64,000 nt of DNA from Chlorogloeopsis sp. ULAP01 (GTDB taxonomy: Bacteria; Cyanobacteriota; Cyanobacteriia; Cyanobacteriales; Nostocaceae): contig NZ_JAUDRH010000013.1 in NCBI RefSeq assembly GCF_030381805.1, positions 201,969-265,968 on the forward strand, in the 5' to 3' direction. Below, piece by piece: positions 53,872 through 61,526 of this stretch (within the stretch, counting starts at the first letter, position 1; every line of letters starts with the position of its first letter). The notes under the pieces were generated by a model that did not search any database, was not told the DNA's origin, and saw nothing but the letters and a program-made list of their open reading frames with translations. The translations under genes were made by a program, and so were the position numbers.

Positions 53872-54954
53872 TTAGAATGGTGCTTTGGCAGTCCTCTGGA
53901 ACTTTCCTGTAACGTTGCCCGATAAATCAATGTTATCTGGGTCGAGAACCAGCACAGGTGCGCCAGGAGCCAGATTGAATTTCGTGAGATCTATCCAAAC
54001 CACGTTGGGGCTATTCGCCATCTCGAAGAAATAACGCTTATTGGTGAGATCAATCGCAGTTCGGTATTCGGTGTTATAGAGCGTGCCGGGAGCATTGTTG
54101 GGCGCGCCGAAGGGAACGGAAACATTACGGGCAATCGCGAGGATGCCAGCAATCGCTTCGCGCTGGTTTTTTGGTTCGGGTAGGAACCGTTCGTAATAGG
54201 TGGCTCTGACAAAGCGATCGGTCGGGCTAACGTTACCCGGTAGGGGAGTATAGCGAGTGGCGCTAGCAAAATTTAAATTCCACTTTTTCAAAAGCGCTAA
54301 CTGTTGGTCAAATGGCGGGTCGTTGGTCATGACGAGGTACTCGCGTCCGTGGTAAACCATGAGTTTACCGTTGACGTATTCAAGAATCGCCGAGTCTCCA
54401 CTCGCATCCTCGATCGCCAGATGCACGGTTGACTTAATTTCATCAAGACTGACCATGATCGGTTGAATCTGTTTCATGAGTGCAAGCGCTTCTTTGACGG
54501 TAGCGGCGTTATCTAAAAGATATTGTCCCCAGAGTCCTGCTTGGACACCCGCCTTAGTGCGATCGCGCGAACCAAAATCGGTGGCTGTCAGGTAAAGCAT
54601 ATGCATCCCCAAGCCTTTTTCGTTCAAGCCGTCGGCAGTACCCATACCATAGGTCGTGGTGACAACGCTACCGTATTTCGAGATCCATCGCGCTGGATTC
54701 TCCTTAACAACCACTTTAGATCCGAGCAGCCCACCATCCCGTTTCATGCCTCGCGGAAAAACAGTGAGGATCGGCTCAGTGGATTCTGGCCAATCCATCG
54801 TCCGTCCAACTACGACCGCCAGCTTATTATCGTTCCACAGGATTCGGGTGCAGGCGTTGGCAGCAGGAGGCTGCCATAAGCTAAACTCAAACATCACAGC
54901 GACCAGTGCACTGCACATAGCTCGGCTGATAACCTTAGTTGTTACTTTCATCAT
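53872..54954 (-). CDS. exported linear amide C-N hydrolase (choloylglycine hydrolase / penicillin V acylase family)
   Basis: 360 residues from the ATG at 54952-54954, with AGGAG 6 nt upstream; the ATG one codon later is as good, and a frame extending to 54978 is unlikely. The signal peptide ends NACTRILW: cleavage before Cys35 would expose the N-terminal nucleophile that defines the family. GRTMDWPESTEP supplies the conserved Arg and Asp, and LVMTNDPPFDQQLALL and NEKGLGMHMLYL are further marks. Members cleave amide bonds in conjugated bile salts, penicillin V or acyl-homoserine lactones. It is convergent with the sulfatase module. Confidence 0.87.
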   Translation of the reverse strand: MMKVTTKVISRAMCSALVAVMFEFSLWQPPAANACTRILWNDNKLAVVVGRTMDWPESTEPILTVFPRGMKRDGGLLGSKVVVKENPARWISKYGSVVTTTYGMGTADGLNEKGLGMHMLYLTATDFGSRDRTKAGVQAGLWGQYLLDNAATVKEALALMKQIQPIMVSLDEIKSTVHLAIEDASGDSAILEYVNGKLMVYHGREYLVMTNDPPFDQQLALLKKWNLNFASATRYTPLPGNVSPTDRFVRATYYERFLPEPKNQREAIAGILAIARNVSVPFGAPNNAPGTLYNTEYRTAIDLTNKRYFFEMANSPNVVWIDLTKFNLAPGAPVLVLDPDNIDLSGNVTGKFQRTAKAPF

Positions 54955-55424
54955 GTAACTCCTTGTTGGTAGCTGCAAGCGTGATGGCAGACTTAGCAGA
55001 TTTGATATGACAAGAGCAAAGTTGGCGACATAAGCAGTTCTGACGACCAGCCAACGTAGGTCTTAACTGTTCATTTATTTAGATAACACTTAGCTTTATC
55101 AGTATTATCCTCAGTATTCTCCGGCATCTTTGCGGGATAATACCCTCTTATTAAGGAATTAAACAGAAAAGCTGCCACATTATTGATGAACAGGCTTTCC
55201 TAACCGCCAACTGGCGAAGTCGGCCAGAAGTGTTCGGCAAGGAATCGGCAGGTATCGTCATACATGGGAGAGATTGTACAACTGATTATACCGATTTGAT
55301 TTTGAGTAAATCTAATGTTTGATGAAGTGTGGTAGGGCAATCGCTGCAACTATTAAACCGCCGATTGGATCATGCGGCTTACTTAGGAAGTAAGTTTACG
55401 CGATCGGAATTGAGGTTTGTGATG
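54955..55424. other. spacer upstream of attC-like site
   Basis: About 470 bp with no gene. CTTACTTAGGAAGTAAG (near 55379-55395) is a small inverted repeat. Sequence at 55195-55240 (CCTAACCGCCAACTGGCG...) has inverted-repeat character and could be a decayed site, but no firm call is possible. Confidence 0.35.
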
Positions 55425-55510
55425 ATTTAACGATCAAGCTCACCGGACGCAGACAACCTTGAACATTTAACCGAGAGCTTTCGGTATTCCGGTGCAGCGA
55501 CTTGTTATGC
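55425..55510 (+). repeat. attC-like (integron 59-base) recombination site
   Basis: The left end ATTTAAC fits the attC R'' consensus RYYYAAC; the right end GTTATGC matches the R' consensus GTTRRRY in all but one base and equals the R' of Vibrio repeats. Between them are inverted inner boxes CAAG...CACCGGA (55435-55447) and TCCGGTG...CTTG (55488-55504), with an unpaired central hairpin CCGAGAGCTTTCGG. Total 86 bp, within the attC size range. A decayed integron-type integrase lies 1.9 kb downstream. Candidate by structure only. Confidence 0.55.
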
Positions 55511-55546
55511 GGCGATCTCTGCTAATTGACTGCTGCCTCTATTAAT

Positions 55547-55565
55547 CTTGACCGATTGGTTTAAG
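55547..55565. promoter_or_regulatory. operator-like site upstream of tetR
   Basis: CTTGACCGATTGGTTTAAG, with inner palindrome ACCGATTGGT, ends 19 nt before the TetR start. Its 14-base core GACCGATTGGTTTA differs in one base from the site before the SDR gene (GACCGAATGGTTTA). It is the expected place for autoregulation. Confidence 0.6.
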
Positions 55566-55583
55566 TAATGCTACCATGCTGTC

Positions 55584-56174
55584 ATGAGCAGAGGACCTGA
55601 AAAACAATTCGACCCTGAAGTTGTCCTGACAAAGGCAATGGAGGTGTTTTGGGCAAGAGGATATGAGGCAGCGACCCTTTCCGAACTGCTGGAACACATG
55701 GGAATCGGTAAAAAGAGCCTCTACGATACCTTTGGCAACAAGCGATCGCTCTTTCTCAAGGCGTTAGACCACTATGCTCAAACGGAGGTGAAGTCCATTC
55801 GAGATCAGCTTTTAGCTGCAGGTTCGCCCCTAGCAAACTTAGAGCGAGTCCTAAAAAATTTGCAGCATCGGCATTCATTACCTAGAAGTCAAGGCTGTAT
55901 GTTGGGTACGAATATAGCTGACTTCGATACAGATGAAGCAGAAATTGCAGCTATTTTGCGTCACCATCTTCAAACTTTGGAAGATGCCTACTGCACGGTT
56001 GTCGCTCACGCGCAGAAAGCAGGCGAAATCATTGCAACCATTGACTCGCGCAGCCTTGCTCGTCTGTTGCTTTGTGCCACTCAAGGCATGGCTTTAATTG
56101 GTCGGGTTTTAGAAGACGAAATGCTTCTACATGACACTGTAGAGGCAACATTGGCACTGCTCAAAGCTGGTTAA
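55584..56174 (+). CDS. TetR/AcrR family repressor
   Basis: 196 residues. The N-terminal TetR helix-turn-helix is FDPEVVLTKAMEVFWARGYEAATLSELLEHMGIGKKSLYDTFGNKRSLFLKAL (about 8-60), with the usual A-T-L...L..H.G..K.SLY..F pattern. The C-terminal ~135 residues form the ligand domain, with two Cys (CMLGTN at about 112 and the CATQGMA near the end). The gene is followed by an SDR gene 60 bp on, and both have the same operator-like core upstream, so it probably represses itself and the SDR. The inducer is unknown. Confidence 0.9.
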   Translation: MSRGPEKQFDPEVVLTKAMEVFWARGYEAATLSELLEHMGIGKKSLYDTFGNKRSLFLKALDHYAQTEVKSIRDQLLAAGSPLANLERVLKNLQHRHSLPRSQGCMLGTNIADFDTDEAEIAAILRHHLQTLEDAYCTVVAHAQKAGEIIATIDSRSLARLLLCATQGMALIGRVLEDEMLLHDTVEATLALLKAG

Positions 56175-56191
56175 TTTTTTTTGCCTTAACT

Positions 56192-56207
56192 TAGACCGAA
56201 TGGTTTA
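56192..56207. promoter_or_regulatory. operator-like site upstream of the SDR gene
   Basis: TAGACCGAATGGTTTA, palindromic as TA-n-ACC-n4-GGT-n-TA, 27 nt before the SDR start. It matches the site before tetR in 13 of the 14 core bases. Confidence 0.6.
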
Positions 56208-56234
56208 GATTTCTCATCACTCACGAGGATTACT

Positions 56235-56984
56235 ATGACACGCTTGACAAATAAAACCGCTGTAATCACCGGAGGAACGACCGGAATTGGGTTTGAAACT
56301 GCCAAACAGTTTATTGCAGAAGGGGCGCGAGTGATTCTAACGGGACAAAACGAAGAACGTCTACAAACTGCTGGCAGCGAACTCGGTGAAGCGGTCATTC
56401 CGATTCGTGCTGATGTTCGCTCTCTGCACGACTTGGACGTATTAGCAGCACGGGTCAAAGCAGAATTTGGTCAGCTTGATATTTTGTTTGCGAATGCAGG
56501 CATTGGCTTATTTGCCCCACTTGCAGCGATTGACGAAGGGTTCTATGATGACCAGTTTGACATCAACGTGAAAGGTGTATTTTTCACGGTACAGAAACTT
56601 GCCAAACTCCTGAATGACGGGGCAAGCGTCATTTTGAATGCATCAGCCGTAAATGAAAAGGGTGCAGCGATGGGCAGTGTGTACTTTGCGACAAAAGCAG
56701 CCGTGCGATCGCTGGCGCGAACCTTAGCGGCTGAGTTCGCATCCCGTCAGGTCCGAGTCAATGCCATCAGCCCTGGCTTTGTGCCTACAAATTTTCAGAG
56801 CAAAATGAGATTGCCACCAGAAGCACTAGACAGCTTTGGTAGCTATGTGAAGCAGTCTGCTCCCTTGGGGCGGTTCGGAAAGCCGGAGGAGATTGCTGCG
56901 AGCGTTGTTTTTCTTGCCAGTGATGAGTCTTCCTACATGACAGCCGCAGATCTTGTGGTTGATGGTGGATTTATGAACGTTTGA
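56235..56984 (+). CDS. short-chain dehydrogenase/reductase
   Basis: 249 residues, classical SDR. The cofactor loop is TGGTTGIG (12-19), then FANAGIGLF (NAG at 87-89), catalytic Ser137 in LNASAV, Tyr150 and Lys154 in VYFATKAAV, and ISPGFVPTNF. It oxidises or reduces an alcohol/carbonyl with NAD(P)(H). The residue after the second strand region (LTGQNEERL) favours NADP(H), weakly. GAGGATT 8 nt before the ATG is the ribosome binding site. Paired with the TetR gene; this kind of pair often responds to reactive aldehydes or quinones, which is only a suggestion here. Confidence 0.92.
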   Translation: MTRLTNKTAVITGGTTGIGFETAKQFIAEGARVILTGQNEERLQTAGSELGEAVIPIRADVRSLHDLDVLAARVKAEFGQLDILFANAGIGLFAPLAAIDEGFYDDQFDINVKGVFFTVQKLAKLLNDGASVILNASAVNEKGAAMGSVYFATKAAVRSLARTLAAEFASRQVRVNAISPGFVPTNFQSKMRLPPEALDSFGSYVKQSAPLGRFGKPEEIAASVVFLASDESSYMTAADLVVDGGFMNV

Positions 56985-57110
56985 GGCTGAGTTGAATTGT
57001 TACTTGACTAAAGTGCGATCGCTTCAATGGTTAATGGTACAGAGCGATCGCCTCTCACCAATAGTCTCTCGGTTGCGACCTCATCAATAGCTTGAGCCGC
57101 ATAACTATTT

Positions 57111-57360
57111 ATTATACGGAATATTTCCGTATAATCTTTTTCTAAATCCTGATATATCAAGCATTACAACCACATCTTTTATATTATACGGAAACCTTCT
57201 TTTTTACCCCCTTGTTTGGGTATTATACTGAATTTTACCGTATAACCACACTTCACGGGAGGATTATATGGAATTTTTCCGTATATCCCTTGGTGTTATC
57301 CAGAATTTTTCCGTATAACATCCTTATTTAGAGTATTAAACGGAATTTTTTTGTGTAACA
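57111..57360. repeat. array of ~25-bp imperfect palindromes (TTATACGGAA/TTCCGTATAA)
   Basis: Five full units and one half lie within 250 bp directly before the integrase start: 57111-57135, 57182-57195 (half), 57221-57246, 57262-57287, 57294-57320 and 57333-57360. The arms are close to TTATACGGAA and TTCCGTATAA with a 3-5-nt AT centre. Spacers are uneven, 7-35 nt apart from the first gap, and unrelated. The units diverge progressively (the last reads TATTAAACGGAA...TTGTGTAAC), so the array is decaying. There is no gene inside. Confidence 0.75.
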
Positions 57361-57366
57361 CATCCT

Positions 57367-58452
57367 ATGGAGCAACGTCCTAAGAAACTGCTAGAATAAG
57401 TGCAAGATGTTATCCGACTTAAGCACTATTCTTACCAAACAGAGAAGACTTATATTTACTGGATTAGACGTTATATCCTTTATCATGATAAGCGTCATTC
57501 TAAAGATATGGGAAGTGCAGAAATCGAAGCATTTTTAACGCATCTTGGGGTGAATGAAAATGTGGCTGCATCAACTCAAAATTAGGTACTTCACGCTGTT
57601 CTATTCTCTACAAAGAAGTATTAAAACAAAATTTAGATTTGAAAGTAGACGCAGTACGTGCTAAAAAACCTAAATATTTACCAACAGTTTTAACCAAGGA
57701 TGAAGTTTTTGCAATTATTCAAAAGTTATCTGGAGTACATCAACTTTTAATTAAATTACTTTACGGTACGGGTTTAAGGTTAAACGAAGGTTTGAGAGGC
57801 TGTTTGAAAAGTCGGGTAGTTTGTAAAAAACTCTCTCAGTATACGCTGTGAATAGATCATAAACAGCACCGAGAGAGCGACATGAGTAAAGCATACCCCA
57901 GTAACCTGACCCGTGTTCAATATGAATTTCTGAGTGACTTAATTCCAGAACCTAAAAAAGGTGGTTGTCCGCGCGAAGTTAATATGTGGGAAGTTCTGAA
58001 TGCGATTTTCTACATTCTGATAGAAGGAATTCGATGGCGAGCTTTACCCGCAGACTTTCCTCCGTGGCAGATGGTGTATACTTAGTTTTCGCAACTGGCG
58101 TAAAGACGGGACATGGTTAAACATCCATGATGGTTTGCGAGAGTGGACGAGAATGATATTGAAGGCTATCCGAGTCCATCAGAAGCAATCATTGATAGTC
58201 AAAGTGTGAAAACAGCTGCAATGGTTCATTCAGCCGTGGGCTACGATGCAGGCAAGAAAATCAAGGGGCGCAAGCGATTTCTGACGATCAATACTTTGGG
58301 GTTAGTGTTGCGCGTATTGGTCACGGCTGCAAAACAGCTATGACATCCGCACGGTACAGGAATTATTGGGACATAAGGATGTAAAAACGACAATGATATA
58401 TACCCATGTTCTTAACCGTGGTGGTAAGGCTGTTCGTAGTCCCCTTGATTAA
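57367..58452 (+). pseudogene. integron-type tyrosine recombinase (IntI-like), broken
   Basis: Frame: MEQRPKKLLE, TAA (57397-57399), VQDVIRLKHYSYQTEKTYIYWIRRYILYHDKRH, EIEAFLTHLGVNENVAASTQN, TAG (57583-57585), then a one-base frameshift near 57607, LKVDAVRAKKPKYLPTVLTKDEVF, LLYGTGLRLNEGL (to ~57802). An IS5-family fragment interrupts it. After the IS the tail resumes at ~58331: SYDIRTVQELLGHKDVKTTMIYTHVLNRGGKAVRSPLD with the catalytic H-x2 and Tyr. N-terminal text and the THVLNRGG...SPLD ending are those of integron integrases rather than XerC/D. The middle (including the IntI-specific patch and first catalytic Arg region) is lost. Confidence 0.85.
57803..58330 (+). mobile_element. truncated IS5-family insertion sequence
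   Basis: The left end is about GAGGCTGTTTGAAAAGTCGG (57803), followed by a transposase start at 57882: MSKAYPSNLTRVQYEFLSDLIPEPKKGG, then EVLNAIFYILIEGIRWRALPADFPPWQMVYT. A frameshift follows (FRNWRKDGTWLNIHDGLREWTRM in another frame), then a second one, then SPSEAIIDSQSVKTAAMVHSAVGYDAGKKIKGRKRFLTINTLGLVLRVLVTAA, containing the first catalytic Asp (IIDSQSVKT). The C-terminal ~100 residues and the right inverted repeat are missing; the sequence joins directly to integrase tail. The element is dead. Confidence 0.85.
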
Positions 58453-58790
58453 CCAGTCTTAGAAATCATCCCAACCTTCGTTGTGGAGTCTTTACAGAGT
58501 TTGGATGGAGCTTGCATATTTGATTCAGTTGATGAATTGAAGAAAAATAATTGCCAGAATGGAAAAGAATTGTTAACTAGGTTTGGCAATATAAAAAATT
58601 GTCAACGTTATGTAACCAAACGCTGGCAATCCTAACAATTTCTGAGGTTGAAAAACTGTTAAAAAATTGTCCAATGAAAATTAAGAGCAAGCTTTGGTAA
58701 AGAATGAAACTTGCCCTGATGAATGACGAATGCCAGTATAGATCGACCATTGATTTTTACGCAAGCAAATCACAGTTGTGTTAATATGCG
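58453..58790. other. spacer between integrase tail and riboswitch, with a short frame
   Basis: GTG at 58483 opens 50 codons (MESLQSLDGACIFDSVDELKKNNCQNGKELL...RYVTKRWQS, stop at 58633-58635), in the same frame as the integrase tail. It might be a cassette-sized remnant, but no family is recognised and no ribosome binding site is clear. TTGCCAGAAT...GGCAATATAAAAAATTGTC strings give weak inverted repeats. Confidence 0.25.
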
Positions 58791-58791
58791 A

Positions 58792-58915
58792 AGGAATCTC
58801 GGTTCTGGTGGGGAGCAGCCATCAGAGGTAACGGGGAAAGTCCGGTGTAAATCCGATGCTGTCCCGCAGCTGTAATCAAGGCTTGTCTTGTGAGTCAGAA
58901 TGCCCGCCGAAGTTG
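58792..58915 (+). promoter_or_regulatory. cobalamin (B12) riboswitch
   Basis: The conserved core is present in order: GGTTCTGGTGG, GCAGCCATCAGAGGTAACGGGG, AAGTCCGGTGTAAATCCGAT, GCTGTCCCGCAGCTGTAA, and the closing B12 box GAGTCAGAATGCCCGCC. This is a clear AdoCbl/MeCbl-class aptamer on the plus strand. The first long coding frame downstream on plus is the methyltransferase at 59538, more than 600 bp away. Transport or cobalamin genes, the usual targets, are absent. Confidence 0.92.
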
Positions 58916-59537
58916 CTTGTAAATTTTGTACATCTGCGAGGCACAGATCATTATTTTTATGAATATATCTACAATTACTAGGCTTTACATTCCGATAGCT
59001 CCACATATCAAAACGCTACAAACTAAGATTTTCTCTGAGACGGTAGGCGGCTAATTTTACGGTACAAATTGTGTATGACCAATGCAGCGATGGCGACACA
59101 AGGATTGCTTGTGAGAATATCGCTTGAAAATAGTCACTACCAACAAAGTTTGGCTGTATTAACTAACTGATGGGAGTTTTGTCAAACAAGTAAGAGATAG
59201 CGTGTATGACGTATATGCCCCTGTTACAGTATCGAATAAATGCTTTCCTAATTACGCATAGAAACCAGTGATTTACTATATTTTTTACTCTGTTAATCAT
59301 GATGCCGAAATTCTATCTTCATAGAGCCGGGAAGATTCCCACTACTGTTCATCCTTTTGTAAAACAAACGGCTCTCCTTCAATATCAACAAAAACCCGAA
59401 ATGATTCGAGGTGTACAAAATATCGCAAGTTCAACATATAGGAAGATATCTATTGCGATCGCTCATCTCATTCAGGATCGCCTATAAACAAACCAAAATC
59501 TATCAACTGTTCGCTACATAGTAAAGCTTTCACAACA
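58916..59537. other. non-coding stretch after the riboswitch
   Basis: 622 bp. Short frames at 59093 (MATQGLLVRISLENSHYQQ...) and 59299 (62 codons, MMPKFYLHRAGKIPTTVHPF...) have no recognised family, and neither is preceded by a good ribosome binding site. The stretch may be the decayed remains of the gene once controlled by the riboswitch, or a long leader of the methyltransferase. Confidence 0.4.
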
Positions 59538-60542
59538 ATGTCAACTTTATTACTTTATTTTGTAATTGGTTCTCTTTTGGTTTTGCTAATTGGAATTGCA
59601 GCTTATTTCATCACTGCCCGCAAGTATCAATCCTCAGCCACAGTTGCTAATTCCTACGACGAATGGACGCTTGACGGTATCCTAGAGTTTTATTGGGGGG
59701 AACACATTCACCTCGGTCATTACGGTTCGCCGCCAAGAAGAAAAGATTTTTTGGCTGCTAAGTCTGACTTTGTACATGAAATGGTTAAGTGGGGTGGTTT
59801 AGATAAATTACCACCTGGTACCACCGTCTTAGATGTTGGTTGTGGTATTGGAGGCAGCAGCCGGATTTTAGCACGAGATTATGGGTTTGCTGTCACAGGG
59901 ATTACCATTAGCCCACAGCAGGTGAAACGCGCCCAAGAACTAACACCCCAAGAGCTAAACGTCCAGTTTGCAGTCGATGATGCAATGGCATTGTCGTTTC
60001 CAGATGCCAGTTTTGATGTGGTTTGGTCAATCGAAGCAGGCCCCCATATGCCTGATAAAGCCATTTTTGCAAGAGAATTAATGCGGGTGCTAAAGCCCGG
60101 TGGAATATTGGTTGTTGCTGACTGGAATCAGAGGGATGACCGCCAAAAGCCGCTAAATTTCTGGGAAAAACCAGTGATGCAACAACTCTTAGATCAGTGG
60201 TCTCATCCAGCTTTTTCTAGCATTGAGGGATTTTCTGAGCTTTTGGTAGCTACAGGATTAGTGGAAGGAGAGGTAATTACGGCAGACTGGACGCAAGAAA
60301 CGCTTCCTTCTTGGTTAGATTCAATCTGGCAAGGGGTGGCTCGACCGAGTGGATTCCTGCGTTTTGGACTGTCTGGTTTCATCAAGTCTGTGCGCGAGGT
60401 GCCAACATTTTTGCTGATGCGTTTGGCATTTGGTGTAGGGCTATGCCGATTTGGAATGTTCCGCGCTGTACGGGCGAGCTCACATACAGAATCGATGGAC
60501 ACAAACTTTGCTAACCAAACTTCCTCAGGTTTGCTTGGGTAG
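59538..60542 (+). CDS. 2-methyl-6-phytyl/solanesyl-benzoquinol methyltransferase-like protein
   Basis: 334 residues. An N-terminal membrane segment (LLLYFVIGSLLVLLIGIAAYF) is followed by NSYDEWTLDGILEFYWGEHIHLGHYG, the SAM motif VLDVGCGIGG (97-106), GITISPQQVKRAQEL, ADWNQRDDRQKPLNFWEKPVM and IKSVREVPTFLLMRLAFGVGLCRFGMF. It follows Synechocystis Sll0418, the MPBQ/MSBQ methyltransferase of tocopherol and plastoquinone synthesis, nearly segment by segment. The last ~22 residues (SSHTESMDTNFANQ...) are not part of that family and belong to a duplicated DNA segment. It acts at a membrane. A hairpin terminator follows. A B12 riboswitch lies upstream. Confidence 0.9.
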   Translation: MSTLLLYFVIGSLLVLLIGIAAYFITARKYQSSATVANSYDEWTLDGILEFYWGEHIHLGHYGSPPRRKDFLAAKSDFVHEMVKWGGLDKLPPGTTVLDVGCGIGGSSRILARDYGFAVTGITISPQQVKRAQELTPQELNVQFAVDDAMALSFPDASFDVVWSIEAGPHMPDKAIFARELMRVLKPGGILVVADWNQRDDRQKPLNFWEKPVMQQLLDQWSHPAFSSIEGFSELLVATGLVEGEVITADWTQETLPSWLDSIWQGVARPSGFLRFGLSGFIKSVREVPTFLLMRLAFGVGLCRFGMFRAVRASSHTESMDTNFANQTSSGLLG

Positions 60543-60698
60543 CGATCGCATGGTCATATTTGAAGTCTGACAGACTGTCTTTTGACCTCAACAGAAATTT
60601 CAGGAACAATAGCAACTAATGACAAATAACTTGAGCTAGTCAGGTAAATTATACTACCTGACTATTTTTTGCCTATATACTTTCACTTTTTTTAAAGA
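60481..60698. repeat. direct duplication, copy 1
   Basis: About 218 bp starting CACATACAGA and covering the last codons of the methyltransferase and its 3' region. It is repeated at 61857-62079 with roughly 85-90% identity by eye. It contains the terminator at 60637-60670. Confidence 0.85.
60637..60670 (+). terminator. intrinsic terminator of the methyltransferase gene
   Basis: TAGTCAGGTA (60637-60646) pairs perfectly with TACCTGACTA (60655-60664), followed by TTTTTT. The second copy of the duplication has lost the pairing (TAATCTTGTA against TACCCGACTA). Confidence 0.88.
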
Positions 60699-60845
60699 TT
60701 TGGCGATGTCTGGCGATTAGCCCTAACTTTCATCCTAATTGTAGGGCGATTACTGACATCACTATGGACACAGATTAACGCAGCTTTAATCTGTGCAATC
60801 TGTTGCTTCTCATTCTTGATAGTGCGCTGCCACTCATGAAATCTT

Positions 60846-61526
60846 CTATGAAAGTAACCCAGTGATACCGGAGTGTAAGAAAAACAGACCAAAAACAAGC
60901 GAAACAACAATGGTGATTGAACGGCTATTTTTGGTCAACCAGGCTGAAAGCTCACTGAGTAAATATTTCGAGCGTTCAGGTATGAGGATACGAGCCAAGA
61001 TCGGGAGCAGCAACAAGGATTCAGCTAGCAAAATGAAAAGTAAGTATACGATGGTGCTAGATAGCTGTCCCAACTGCGCTGCCGCGATTGTAGCCAGTGC
61101 GCTGAGAGTAAAAACCCACAACTTCGCTGCAATCAACGGTAGTCCGAGCCCAATTCCAAAAGCCCTGAGTGGAGTTAAGCTATCAATCATGGTTAACCCT
61201 TTGGGCGGTGAATCATCCGGATCGTCCTCCCTACGCCATTTTTTATAGGCGGCGATTAGTAAGAGAATGCCAAGCACTAGGAGCAATGTTGAGACTATCG
61301 GATTCTTACCGTTACTTCCCTCAGTCAGTGCCGAGGAGCCGGACAGAACCAAACCAAAAATCAATCCCTGTAACAGACGTGTGATCGTCATTCCAGCGAC
61401 ATAAGCTACAGCCTTGAATAGTCCCTGATTGGGGCTTTTCAGTAGCAACAAACCGATGATGATTTGCAAAGGTACGATAGCACTGCCGATGATATAGGGC
61501 AGAAGCGAGATGAGCACAGTTTCCAT
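60846..61526 (-). CDS. GAP/Sap-family integral membrane protein
   Basis: 226 residues, about six hydrophobic helices: LLPYIIGSAIVPLQIIIGLLLLKSPNQG at the start, AVAYVAGMTITRLLQGLIFGLVL, STLLLVLGILLLIAAYKKWRREDDPDDSPPKGL with a charged loop, PLIAAKLWVFTLSALATIAAAQLG, and SITIVVSLVFGLFFLHSGITGLL. The layout matches the GAP (Sap, PF11139-like) family, related to LysE exporters and to a mycobacterial lipid-export accessory protein. The substrate is unknown. It lies between two copies of a direct repeat, on the opposite strand from its neighbours. Confidence 0.75.
   Translation of the reverse strand: METVLISLLPYIIGSAIVPLQIIIGLLLLKSPNQGLFKAVAYVAGMTITRLLQGLIFGLVLSGSSALTEGSNGKNPIVSTLLLVLGILLLIAAYKKWRREDDPDDSPPKGLTMIDSLTPLRAFGIGLGLPLIAAKLWVFTLSALATIAAAQLGQLSSTIVYLLFILLAESLLLLPILARILIPERSKYLLSELSAWLTKNSRSITIVVSLVFGLFFLHSGITGLLS

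Noticed and set aside
57111..57360. CRISPR array
   Set aside because: Units are imperfect palindromes that differ from each other, spacers vary from about 7 to 35 nt or more, and no cas gene is near.
57111..57360. attC array
   Set aside because: The palindromes have GTTATAC at the left and GTATAAC at the right, the reverse of the RYYYAAC...GTTRRRY order, and are too short.
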